Assembly (NCBI RefSeq): GCF_047496725.1
Contig: NC_132971.1
Span: 6,250,501-6,314,500, forward strand
Direction: 5' to 3'
DNA from: Anoplolepis gracilipes
Lineage: Eukaryota > Arthropoda > Insecta > Hymenoptera > Formicidae
Length of the DNA: 64,000 nt
In this document: one piece after another, positions 40,136 to 50,847 of the stretch
Numbering within the stretch: the first letter of the stretch is position 1
How the letters are laid out: each line of letters starts with the position of its first letter
Position numbers and translations under genes: made by a program
The notes under the pieces: model-generated
Told to the model about the DNA's origin: nothing
What the model saw: only the letters and a program-made list of their open reading frames with translations
Databases searched by the model: none

Positions 40136-40860
40136 CAAATTCTTGCAAGATAAAATATATAATTAAATCCTAAAATTACTACTGATGCAATAAATAACAA
40201 ACTGCAGAATTCATTGTTCTAACGTCATTTAAAATTTTTAATTCTAATAGTTGTTTACAAAAATATTTACATGCAACGGGTTCGATGAACTCGTATATCA
40301 AGTATTGCATCAAAACAGTATACTTGCAACTATATATGTTCGCGAAAACTATACAAACAGCTCAAATTTCGTTTCGAAGCATGATAGAGAGTTATACGAT
40401 TCTGAAGCCTGTCAAAACTACGTCTAACAAACTGTCACTGCTTTCACAAATTATCGCATTCAACATTGAAGCGAATGTTAAAATTTATCGCTAAATTTAT
40501 CCTATCAAATAAAAAACAAATAAAACTAAATATAGACTTATGTAACGCATCGATATAATTTAAATGCTAAGAGATTGAGATATATATCAACATTTTACTT
40601 TAATACGTATACACATCACATTAAATCCTTGAAAGGTGTCCTCGTGTATACTTTTCGTACTTTCTCAGATTGGTTTCAAGGAAATCTACTCATACAAAGT
40701 TATACGAATTGTGAGTCTCGTCCGTGGTAATAACGTGATAAACGAGGCATGACACGCGCCAAAAGAAAGGTCAACAACTGATCGGCGTTGTTAATGAAAT
40801 CGTATCAAAATATGTACATATCGAAAGCCAATAACGGAAGTGGATAAAATACATACGTAC

Positions 40861-41230
40861 CTTCTCGCAATCGTGTTAGTATCAGATTATTAATTGTAAC
40901 CAGACAATTGGACGCGGATAACCCATGGATGATGTCCGTCGCCGTTTCTACGGATACGTGCAACGGTCGGCTGCTTACGCGCAACTGAAACGGTGTCAGC
41001 GAAACCAAGTAGTACTACTCGCGCCGCAACAAACACTCTCCGAAGGCTGTCTACTTCCTTCTGGCTTCCTTCGCTCACCGCCCGGTGCTGAAATGCCTCG
41101 TTCCGCGTATGTCCCTTTATTCTTGGCACCAGGGCAGAGACCGTGTCGCTTTCGTCACGAAGCGAAAATCGACCTCAATTCCGCTAGCCCGAGTAGCTCC
41201 CCTAATAGAAATACCCCGAATCATATATCT
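40861..41230 (-). promoter_or_regulatory. Probable non-coding first exon and promoter of the SLC36-like gene
   Basis: This patch is markedly richer in G+C and CpG than anything within several kilobases. On the minus strand it ends with GCGAGAAG followed by GTACGTATG, a strong splice donor (last exon base 40,861). The coding part of the transporter starts right after an acceptor (CTACAG, then ATG at 32,999), so a non-coding exon upstream is required and this is the best candidate. The upper limit of the exon and the start of transcription are not defined. Open frames crossing the patch on both strands are ascribed to its high GC content. Confidence 0.5.
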
Positions 41231-42654
41231 CATCCATTAGCTGTTTAGATTTTTTCGATAGCAGTTATGTCATTGAAAGCAAAAAGTTTAAAAAATAACA
41301 TAAATAAAATAAGATTTAAAAAATGGTATTATTGAAAAAAGATGTATAGCTTAATGGAAAAATGATGAAAGATTTAATTAAGTACTAAAAAAGAATCCTT
41401 CAAATTAAATAAGAAAGAATTTTAGTTAAACGATAAAAAAATCATTAAAATGTAATTAAATAATAATGAATGATTAAATACAAAAGAATTAATTAAAAAT
41501 TTTTAAAAATCACTAATAAAAAAATGTTATTAAAAAAATAATGAATGATTCAATTAAAAACAGTAATTTCTCATTTTAGAAAATTAAATAAAAAAATTAA
41601 ACAATTTATTTCTTATTATTTGCATAGTAGTTAGATAAATAAATAAAGAAAGTCTTACAGCAAGTTAAAAAAAGATTGTAAGCGACTAAATTAAATTAAA
41701 CACTGCTTGAAAGAGTGTATGAGCGTCGCGCCAATTTTAATAGTCATACTTTCTTGTGAATGCAATCAAAGATTAACGAGTCGGGACAAAGCAAGAATAT
41801 TGTCATTTATTTTTTGCGTCTCAGCAGGTATAAAAAGATATTCAATAATACGATTGCAATGTGCAAAGACGGATATATAACAGCATCTTTTACATGCATT
41901 CATTTCGATAACAATAAAAAGAAATTTTGAAATTCGCGAATAATAAATTGAAAATGTTCACTATTTGCAGAGAAGGATGTTGAATTTAGCGATTCGATTG
42001 ATATAGCAATGATTAATAGTCCGCATATAAACTTTGCGCTTAATTAAGGATGAAGTAACACTATAAGAAACATTTAAAATATCACTAAAAAAATCCGATT
42101 TCGTTATTAACACACGAAGATTTTTGATCTACTAAAAGTAAGCATTTGAAGCACCAAGGCCATGCACGTGTATTAACCACAACCGAGCGAACAGAAAACT
42201 GACGTGGAAGAGACGTATAAGTCGAGATAAGAAGCGTGTATAGTGTATAGTGAAACATGCGTATCAAATTTGCAACTCCAAGGAATGAGAGACTCGCTTC
42301 TAATCTAACAACACAGATGTAAAAATAAGGCCATACATACAATTTTATATGCGTGGGCTGACCTTAAATACATTTCACCGTGAACGAGTACATGTGACGG
42401 AAATTTGTATGCGCAAGCATATACTTGATACTTCCAAAGGAAGTTCTATTCTTTAAACTACATCGGATTATCTTGACGGAAGGTCACAATAATAAATAAT
42501 TAGAACAAAAAATATTTTCACCATAACGAATAATTTGTATAACATTATTTCTTCCTCTTTATTAAAAACGAAATAGTTTTTATTTTAATTAATTAATTAA
42601 TTGTTTTACCATTAAATTTTTTTATTTGTAATTAATTGTATTCTTCACATTGAA

Positions 42655-42685
<31 letters not shown>

Positions 42686-43873
42686 CTTTTTTTAATAAAA
42701 AATATTTCTTATTTAATAAGAAATATTTTCTATTATATTCCTATTAAAAAAATAAAGGGATTTACCATATATTGATGCATTTACATGCAATATACAAAAT
42801 TTAAATGTGTATAATAAATAACGCCCGTAAAGTTCTAATATAAAAAAGGAATACATGTTTTTTCTCGTTTTTTTTTTTGTATATAATTTTCCTAAAGCGC
42901 TTGTACAGAATGAAGAATATATGTCTATAGATATATTATATTAATGTGTCTAAAAATATATTATATTAATAATAATTTATAATAAACCGCGCAAATAACT
43001 CGAAACCATTCAAGAAATACTCAGATAAGAGTTTTCCTTTGGCGGCTTATTTGCTATATTGCGTGATTGCGTTAAAATCTTACGTTGCAAAATTTACAAA
43101 ATCTCTGGTGACAAATATCGTGCTACAGTTAATCTCGCCAGCTTTACAGAATTGCCACAATAAACGATTTCATTACTAAACGTAATACCGTCGTGCGATT
43201 AATAAATTTACTCATCACAACTCGCTTATTAGCCGAGACAGCTGTTCTATTGAGAATTCGCGCAAAATACGCGAAACTTTATTTCTCTCTCAACTTGAAA
43301 TGCAGATCTGCATAAATTACTCGAAAAATAATGCGATAAACAAACAAACCTGCAATTCTTCAGTTCGGAAATACACTTGTATTTTTTTATATTTTTTTTT
43401 CTTTTCTATATTCTTTTAATTATTATAAGTTATAAACGGTGTGTTTTTCATGAAAGTGGAAAAAACAAAGATATTTATCACTATATAATATCTATAAAGA
43501 TAATGTACTATAGATAATACATTATCTATAGATAATGTATTATCTATCAAATTATTATAACAAAAATAATTTTATCAAACAACTACTCCAAAATAATATA
43601 ATAAAATAAAAAAAGGCATTTGAAAGCCGTTGAAATACGATATCTAATAAATGATGATTTTGAAAATTTCAATTTTATAGAAAAAATTGCAATAAAAAAA
43701 TAATTTTTTATTATCTAATAAAATATATAAATATTAAATTAAATATTTATTAAAATTAACAACAGTGATATTTCTTATGAATTTCTTGTAAAGATCACAT
43801 TGTTAATTTTAAAAAATATTGAATTTAGTACATATTCTGTTAGATAATATAAAAGTATGCAATTTTTTTCTAT

Positions 43874-44208
43874 ACACGGTAAAGAAATTTTGTATTTTTG
43901 TTGAGATTTTCTCGTGTAGAAATTTTTGTGTTAAATTTTTAACATACTCTTATGTTAATATAACACTGTCGTTATGTTATTTTAACTTTTCTGCATTGAG
44001 TTAATATTCACCGTTTCTAAGAATTAAAACAACACAATTAACAAGTAAATTTTATACTAATAATTCACATTTTTGTCTTAATTTTTTACATATTATTTGT
44101 GTTATTTGTTTATATATTTGCCTTCTATTAAGTTAACATTAAAATTAGAGTGGATAAATTGGGACACGAGAAATGTGTTAAATTTAACACAAAATTTTTT
44201 TACCGTCT
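43874..44208. repeat. TIR element with ACGGTAAA-type ends
   Basis: The left end begins CACGGTAAAGAAATTTTG and the right end is the complement of GACGGTAAAAAAATTTTG. Both arms also share a TTTCTCGTGT block about 40 bp inside. The element is about 335 bp and has no coding potential, consistent with a MITE. Confidence 0.65.
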
Positions 44209-45538
44209 AGAATTCAAAGTTTCAAAGCCATTATTTATTGGATATTGTATTTCAAGTGACTTCGAGCAATTTTATTTTGATCTTATCAATCATTGTTTTA
44301 AAGTGATAAAAATTTAACAAATAAAGATAATATAATTACACTTTAAACACGATAATTTTCGAAAAGAATCTGATTAAATCAATTATAATACAATAAAATT
44401 TGGAATATTACACGTTTTTTGATGAATATGTTTATCAAAATTGAAAAACATCGAAAAATAAAATACATAGTGATGCTATGGTAATATGGCAAAAGCTACG
44501 GTTTCTACAGCAACACAATAAATTTATAATATATCATATAACTTATTTGTTAGAATATAACCGGTCTCTGATACTAACCGGTCCAGCCCACATAGTCGAT
44601 GGCAAAATTTTCCACTAGAATGACGCATAACACATGCGAAGAAAGATATCTTTCCTACAATAAGAATCTTTCGCAATGCGTAATAAATAATTCTGAAGAC
44701 CTATCATATTTAATTTACCGAGAATATTTCAAAAAATAATTCTTTACATTTAATCTAAAAAAAACATCCACGTATGTAAACAATAACAAATTTGAAATTA
44801 TTTTTTGTATCCATGCGTACGTTAAATTGCATAACGCGCATATCTAAAACATATTATTATATAAAATAGAATATAAATAAATGACATAAATAAAGAATTC
44901 TAAATTTATATAAACAATATTTTTATAATTCTAATTGTGTTTTTACGGACGAGTTATTAAATAACATTTTTTGCTTTGAAACGGAACAGTGTTCTATAAT
45001 ATAGATCGCGTACTGGAGAGAGAATTTAAGTTAATTTTATATTTTAGTTACTATTTTGAAAGTCATGCCAAGATATATAGTCTCTTGGAAGAAGATCCAA
45101 AATAACTTTTGCTGACTGGTCAGTGACCGTTTGTGTTTTTGCAGTGATAATACATAATACATTGTGCAATATAAAAACATTTTTATATGTAACAGAGATT
45201 TAACATGTACTCTCTTGAAAGATAACAAAATGTTCTAACAATTAATTTGTAACTATATACTTATACGAATATTTATAGAATCGATGTGTTAATTTATTGT
45301 ATTCTCGACAGCCTTCTAATCATTTTCAATTTTTCAAAGAAAGATCAAAATTTTCTCGATAAATATTATTTCAAACTTATATTTTCAAGAAATGTAAGAA
45401 TGTTATAAATAATTAAATATTCAAAACTCAAAAATTATTTTTTTGTCAGAGATGTAAATTATCATCAATCAATAAAAACATGAATTAATTATAATGAAAA
45501 CTGCACAATCATTATTTTTACGAAATTAAATTGATAAC

Positions 45539-45544
<6 letters not shown>

Positions 45545-45602
<58 letters not shown>
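45545..45602. repeat. (TA)n microsatellite
   Basis: About 58 bp of uninterrupted TA repeats. Similar shorter runs occur at 25,328-25,386, 27,695-27,731, 31,010-31,031, 47,130-47,152, 48,860-48,911 and 61,990-62,080. Confidence 0.95.
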
Positions 45603-45606
<4 letters not shown>

Positions 45607-45690
45607 CTCTATAACTTTTATAAATAAATATGATGATAATATATATTATGAAAAAGATATCACATTATTCTAAAAAATCTTTCTGATTAT

Positions 45691-45849
45691 ATCCCAGAAA
45701 ACACTATTCGAAAAGAATTCATTTTTATGTCACCAATTTCGAGTCCCTTTTGAAATACATATAGAATACATTTTATAAAATTTCAAAAGGGACTCAAAAT
45801 TGGTGACAAAAAAATGAATTCTTTTCGAATAGCTTGTGTTATTTGGGAT
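45691..45849. repeat. Long palindrome / short fold-back element
   Basis: The left arm runs ATCCCAGAAAACAC..ATTCGAAAAGAATTC..GGTGTCA-type sequence to GTCCCTTTTGAAAT. The right arm is its inverted copy, ending TTATTTGGGAT. Each arm is about 70 bp, with a spacer of about 25 bp. It would extrude a strong hairpin in DNA or RNA. Confidence 0.85.
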
Positions 45850-46734
45850 CTTTTTATATACTTTTATTTATGTCAAATGATATATATTTATTATATGAAT
45901 AAATAAATAAATGTATACAAATGATAAATGAATAAAAATGAAAAGCACAAGAACTTTTTACAATTTTGAAACAAAAATTCGGTTATTGTAATTCATACCG
46001 TTTCCATAACAATTAATTTTTCTCTAAACATTTTTTTGTTACTTGTAATATTAATATTTATTCTGAATGATAATGTTAATATCTCTGCGAATTGCACAAT
46101 GTATCAACGTGATAAATATGACGTTTGTAAAACATCAAGATTTTATTAATGAAAACAAAAACGTATACGAGGTATATAAAATGATGATGATCAAAAGCAA
46201 ATGCTAATATTAGTGTTAAATCTATGCCAAATGAGAGGTTGTATCGATGCTAATTTATAATAAACTCCAACTTGCATATTGAACTTGTTTTGGCAGACAT
46301 TTGTTTTGTTACGCAAAGCTTCGAGACCTTGACCGACACGCGGTATCTGCGGTTTGTTTAAACGGGATCTTTATATATAGCATCTCGCGCACATGTCGCT
46401 TCGTATTTTTATCATCTTTTCTGATGATCAAAGTTACACACATTATTTTTTATATTATTAAATCTAACATATATAAAAACTACATGCGGAGGAAACGTAC
46501 TAGAGGATTCAGTTGTAGGATTTTTTCAATAAAAACGGTGCAATAAACTGCATATATAAATTTCTTTCATTGACGTGCTACATATTGTCGAAAAAGCTGG
46601 CAATCGTTTAACTGAAGATAAATGCGTTGCCGAAGCGGAACATACATAATAACATATGTATATAACATACAAAATAAATTATTTAGATGTCTCTTAAAAA
46701 GAGGCTTAAAGGCGAATGCATTTGGACATGTCAC

Positions 46735-48844
46735 TTATTCGCTAGCAGCGAGGGCAACCACTGTGAAACGCACTTCGGTGGGATCGCGCTCCATAAATTC
46801 CTTGCATACACGAGTGGCATCGTCCAAAAGTGTTTCCGGTGTGGTTGGACCGTGATTGATAGGGAAAAGTTTTCGGCCGTCTGGAAAAATGGAATTTTTA
46901 TTATCATAAAGTTTTAAATAAAGTGATGATTAACTCTAGTAAAATAATGGAATTGTTGCGTAATAATCAGTAGTTTCAAATTTCACCCTTCAATTAATTA
47001 TCTTTAATTATCTCATATATTTCTAATTAAAAGAATTAATGAAATTATCTTGTAATAAATCAATTGGAATGTTGTAGGTGAATAACTACCTTCTAATGTT
47101 ATTATTAAAATTTGGTATAAAAAAAATCAATCATATATATATATATATATATACCTAGCTCATACAAAGAGCCATCTTTATGTACAAATGCGACAAAATG
47201 ATGGTATACTTCCATATCTTCAGTTGGTGCCTAAAGGAAAAAAAAAAATGTGTATTTAGAGTTCATGACTTAAGAGACAATTCTCATTCTCAACTACAAA
47301 ATGATAAGATACTTCGGTCTGTCCTTCCTGGGCAGATTCCATATGAGTATCAATAATTTCTTGTGCATTTTCTAGATATTCTCCACGCTCAGCAAACGAG
47401 AGTCCTTTGGTCTTATCCAAAAATGTCTTGAGAAACCCATCCTCTAACTGTATGCTATAAAAAAATATATTTATACATTTCTGTTCATATTATTCAGTTT
47501 ATATCTGTGATTTGCAATAAACTTGATTATATACAATTAAATAAATACTCACACATCCAAATTATTAGCCACACTATGAAGTAACGCAATTGTTCCACAT
47601 GCATTTGAAATACATTGCTTCATATGATAAATAGATTCTGGAGCATCGCTTTTGTTGTCCTTAACTTCTTCTTTTTCCTTCTCAGCCTTTTCTACCTAAA
47701 AATAAAGCGAAATAAATTTTATCAATAGAACCAGCATTTCAATATACTATATGTTGTATTAGAATCGCTCAAAAAGTAAGGTTCCCTGTTTTATTACTTA
47801 TGTACAAATTGGATAACTTATTGTGTTAAAATGTAATGAAAGTTCCATATTCCCGGGAGATAATTTCCGCAAATATATAAAATCGTGAATACGAAATTTC
47901 TTTTAAAACAGCTTCTCCCTTCAATAAGAATCAATTTTCATGAAAAATTCACAAAAATAATAGAATAAAATTGAAATTTTGACCTCCAATATAGATTTTA
48001 CAAATCACGAATAAAAAGGGTGGTTACAAATTTTTATTTTTCCACAACTATCAAAAATATCGCAGAACTTTGACTATATAAACTAAAGACTACTTTAATA
48101 TAGCCCTTGAAAAAATTGATGTACTTGTCTTATCTCTGACACAAGTTTAAAAATTCTCTAAAAATCCTTAAAAATCCTCTAAAAAGCTCTCAATGTTTAA
48201 ACTTGAAACCATTCTTGAACAGCATCTGTATCATAATCTGTATTATTTAAAAATCATCTTCTTCCAAGATGTTTCATCAGTAATCCAAATAAATCAAAAT
48301 CAGGATGAGCCAAATACGAGTTGTAGAGAAAATGTCCACCAGAATATTTCAATCAAATGATTACAAAAATTCCTGAGTTTGATATATATATATATATATA
48401 AAGAAAATTCATAAGAAGTCCAGGCCTTTCTTCAAATTGTCTCCTTGATAATGCAGCACTACAGAATGCTGTTCAAAAATGACAAACATCAAGAGCTGAA
48501 TTTTTAAACGCCAAGAGAAAATCTTCAAATTTGTGCCAAAATGGGACAAGTGTATCCATCTTCTCAAAGACTACATTAAAGAGTAATTCATCATTAGCAT
48601 TTATTTTAACATATTAAATTGAATTTATGCACAAGGTATAAATAAAAATTGGATTTAAACAGGGCACCTTACTTTCTGATTCATTTAGTATATGTACCTT
48701 CGAGGGATCAGGATAAAGAAGCACAACGGCAAGGATAGGCCTAGGAATAATTGCTAACAAATCCGAGTCGAAACTGTATACATCTATGATCGACCATTTC
48801 TTTGGAACTCCCATCTTGTGGAGGAACTACAAAAATAGACATTT

Positions 48845-48913
<69 letters not shown>

Positions 48914-49177
48914 TAAAGTCCTATAGATTCTAAAATTGCGTAAAAAAATCAGATAATATTCTTTCATGGAAAATATATCATTAATCGATGAGTATACAAA
49001 ATTAAAGATGACGAAGAAATGACAAGGTTGATCGATCAACGTGGCAACCGCTTACCTTTGTCATAACCTGAAACAGAAGATATGACTAATTTAAAATCAA
49101 TTGCTTGAAGAATATTCGTTACAACTTGACAAAAGATCGCTCACCTCTGAATTCGATTCTAAGGGTAACCAAGCCAT
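46735..49177 (-). CDS. UCHL3: Ubiquitin carboxyl-terminal hydrolase, UCHL3 type
   Basis: Coding exons, complement: 49145-49177, 49056-49067, 48698-48826, 47553-47695, 47313-47454, 47155-47230, 46735-46880. They total 681 nt, 226 aa plus stop; vertebrate UCHL3 is about 230 aa. The family signatures are unmistakable: MAWLPLESNSE at the start, then MGVPKKWSIIDVYSFD, RPILAVVLLYPD, ISNACGTIALLHSVANN, EGQTEAPTED and DGRKLFPINHG. The peptidase C12 catalytic residues are visible: Gln85, Cys91, His164 and Asp179. The enzyme trims small adducts from the C-terminus of ubiquitin (and NEDD8-like proteins) in the cytosol. The second coding exon is a 12-nt microexon (VMTK). A mariner remnant fills the intron after the third exon. 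Divergent from the fucosidase gene, with CCAAT-type boxes upstream. Confidence 0.96.
47762..48685 (+). mobile_element. Internally deleted mariner-like transposon in UCHL3 intron
   Basis: The left end (AATCGCTCAAAAAGTAAGGT, at 47,763) and the complement of the right end (AATGAATCAGAAAGTAAGGT) form inverted repeats of about 28 bp, continuing CCCTGTTT. TA dinucleotides lie at or next to both ends. On the plus strand the last part still reads EKIFKFVPKWDKCIHLLKD and ends in a stop at 48,584-48,586, the pattern of a mariner transposase C-terminus (W-x-KC-I). At about 0.92 kb it is shorter than an autonomous 1.3-kb mariner, and the rest of the frame is broken. Antisense to the host gene. Confidence 0.75.
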
Positions 49178-49570
49178 ATTAAATTACGATATTTCGAGAG
49201 AGACAGAGAGAAAAGTCTTACTCCAAAACACCGGTAAAACCGTCTATTTATCAATAAATTTCCTCCACTGAAAGCGAAAGTTACGAAAGCACTTTTGATT
49301 TAAATTCTTGCAATTCTTCCCGTTTTCATGACGAGAACAAAATGTTAAGTCACGATAAATCCCGTTCGCGAATTGCGCGATACATCGCCGCGAAATATGA
49401 CTTCTGCAAATAGAAGACCAATCAATTTACAATTTTTCCACAAGAGCGAAAGATTAATTGGCTATCGCGTCGCCTTTTGCCGCGCGACAAGCGTTATCGC
49501 GTCCCGTCTACAGAAGCCAATAGGATTGTCGCGCAAAATATTTCACACAATACGATTGGTCATATCACAA
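49178..49570. promoter_or_regulatory. UCHL3 upstream region with clustered CCAAT boxes
   Basis: Four CCAAT pentamers in both orientations lie within 142 bp (49,418-49,422; 49,457-49,461 inverted; 49,517-49,521; 49,555-49,559 inverted), in a patch rich in CGCG. This layout is typical of NF-Y-driven housekeeping promoters. The patch starts about 240 bp upstream of the UCHL3 ATG, so the start site is probably between 49,200 and 49,400. Confidence 0.45.
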
Positions 49571-49572
49571 TA

Positions 49573-49894
49573 CAGGGTGTTCGGAAAGTAAATATGCTAT
49601 TCTATTTCAAATATAAAAAAAAAAAAAACATTTATCAAATGTTATTGACAAATTAATCCTTTTTCATCAAAGGCATATCAGGAGAGTTGAAGAAGATTTT
49701 TGATAACAAGATTAGAGTAAGGCTTGTTTATTGTTCGTTTGATAACAAGATTAAACGAGAGACAAGTTTGTATATGTTTGTAAATATCACATATAACATT
49801 TTGTATGAAAAAAGATTAATTTTCTAATATATAGTGTTTTGATAATTTTTTTTTATATTTAAAATAAATGTATATATACTTTTCGAACACCCTA
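49573..49894. repeat. MITE with CAGGGTGTTCG ends
   Basis: The inverted arms extend about 110 bp from each end; outer ends are CAGGGTGTTCGGAAAGTA and the complement of TACTTTTCGAACACCCTA, with TA flanks. A direct repeat TTTGATAACAAGATTA occurs twice in the centre (49,700 and 49,738). It lies directly beyond the CCAAT cluster, between UCHL3 and the fucosidase gene. Confidence 0.8.
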
Positions 49895-50792
49895 TATATG
49901 TATTATTATCTATCCATTTCTCCTTCTCCTCTTTCCATTTCTCGCTCATACAACTGTATATTCAACTGTATATTCAACTGTTGGATATTTGCATGTGTAA
50001 CATATATATGTAGAATTATAAAAAATGCTAAAGAATGTGTCGCAACAAAAGATAGATATCTATTCGAAAAGAACAAGAAGACAAAAATTTTACAGAATGT
50101 AACGAACGTATCACTTTTGACATAAGAGTAATGGATAATATAAACAACTTTTCTTATCTGTCTATCTCTACACTAGATTACATATCAAGTTATTTACGTT
50201 TACATGATATTTATATATATATGTATGTATGTATACACATATAGAAAATACATATATAAACATTAGATATGCAGATAAATGCCGAATGAAAAGGAAAGAA
50301 AATTTGCACATGATTATGTCATACAACCGATTAAAGATAATGTAATCGATGAAGAAATAACATTATATCAATATTATGAGATAAAAATGTTACTTTAATA
50401 TTTTTTATAATTATATATAGAGATTAAAATTAATTAATTATAAAATTTACACAATTGTCAATTTGGAATACATGAATTTGTCAAAATTTTAAATTTATTT
50501 ATATATATATATTCTCCAATCTGAATTTTCATATATTTTCAATTTATAAATTACAAAGATTAAAAAAATGAACTGATGGTTTTTGCCTAAATATGTACTA
50601 AGATAACAGTAATAAACAAACATACTCTAAGCTTTCTCTTTTTCAAAAATGCCTTTTTGTGAAATGATATATTCTATTAAAAATGCATGTACAAAAAATT
50701 ATATGCACAGATTATGAATGCTCGTTTAATATGATCTTTGTCTGCAAAAAATACTGTTGATCTAATCTAATCTTAAAATAATATACCAATGA
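49895..50792. other. Intergenic DNA upstream of the fucosidase gene
   Basis: AT-rich sequence between the MITE and the TATA box of the fucosidase gene. No coding exon or recognisable element seen. Confidence 0.5.
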
Positions 50793-50799
50793 TATAAAA
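50793..50799 (+). promoter_or_regulatory. TATA box of the fucosidase gene
   Basis: TATAAAA lies 49 bp before the start codon at 50,848. A start site about 30 bp downstream would give a very short leader of roughly 20-25 nt. Confidence 0.45.
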
Positions 50800-50847
50800 G
50801 ACACATTCGACATTCACTATTTTCATTAGAAGTCTTTTGCTCATAGA

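Larger units (their letters stand above)
33000..40860. other. Long 5' intron/upstream DNA of the SLC36-like gene
   Basis: About 7.9 kb without a convincing coding exon. If the non-coding exon at 40,861 and above is correctly assigned, this is a single intron of the transporter gene. It contains a MITE (36,719-37,097), a G-run near 38,750, a CACGTG site (38,284) in a locally less AT-rich patch (38,090-38,330) and low-complexity DNA. The open frames at 36,415 and 39,515 have no recognisable similarity. Confidence 0.5.
41250..46734. other. AT-rich intergenic DNA
   Basis: Between the probable SLC36-like promoter and the 3' end of UCHL3. It contains a TIR element (43,874-44,208), a (TA)n run (45,545-45,602), a perfect-looking palindrome (45,691-45,849) and low-complexity stretches near 41,290-41,600. 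No coding exon was recognised. Confidence 0.55.

Noticed and set aside
40925..41248. 107-codon plus-strand frame in the GC-rich patch
   Set aside because: Overlaps other long frames on the opposite strand, as expected from local CpG richness; residues resemble no known protein, and a donor site on the minus strand better explains the patch as a non-coding exon.
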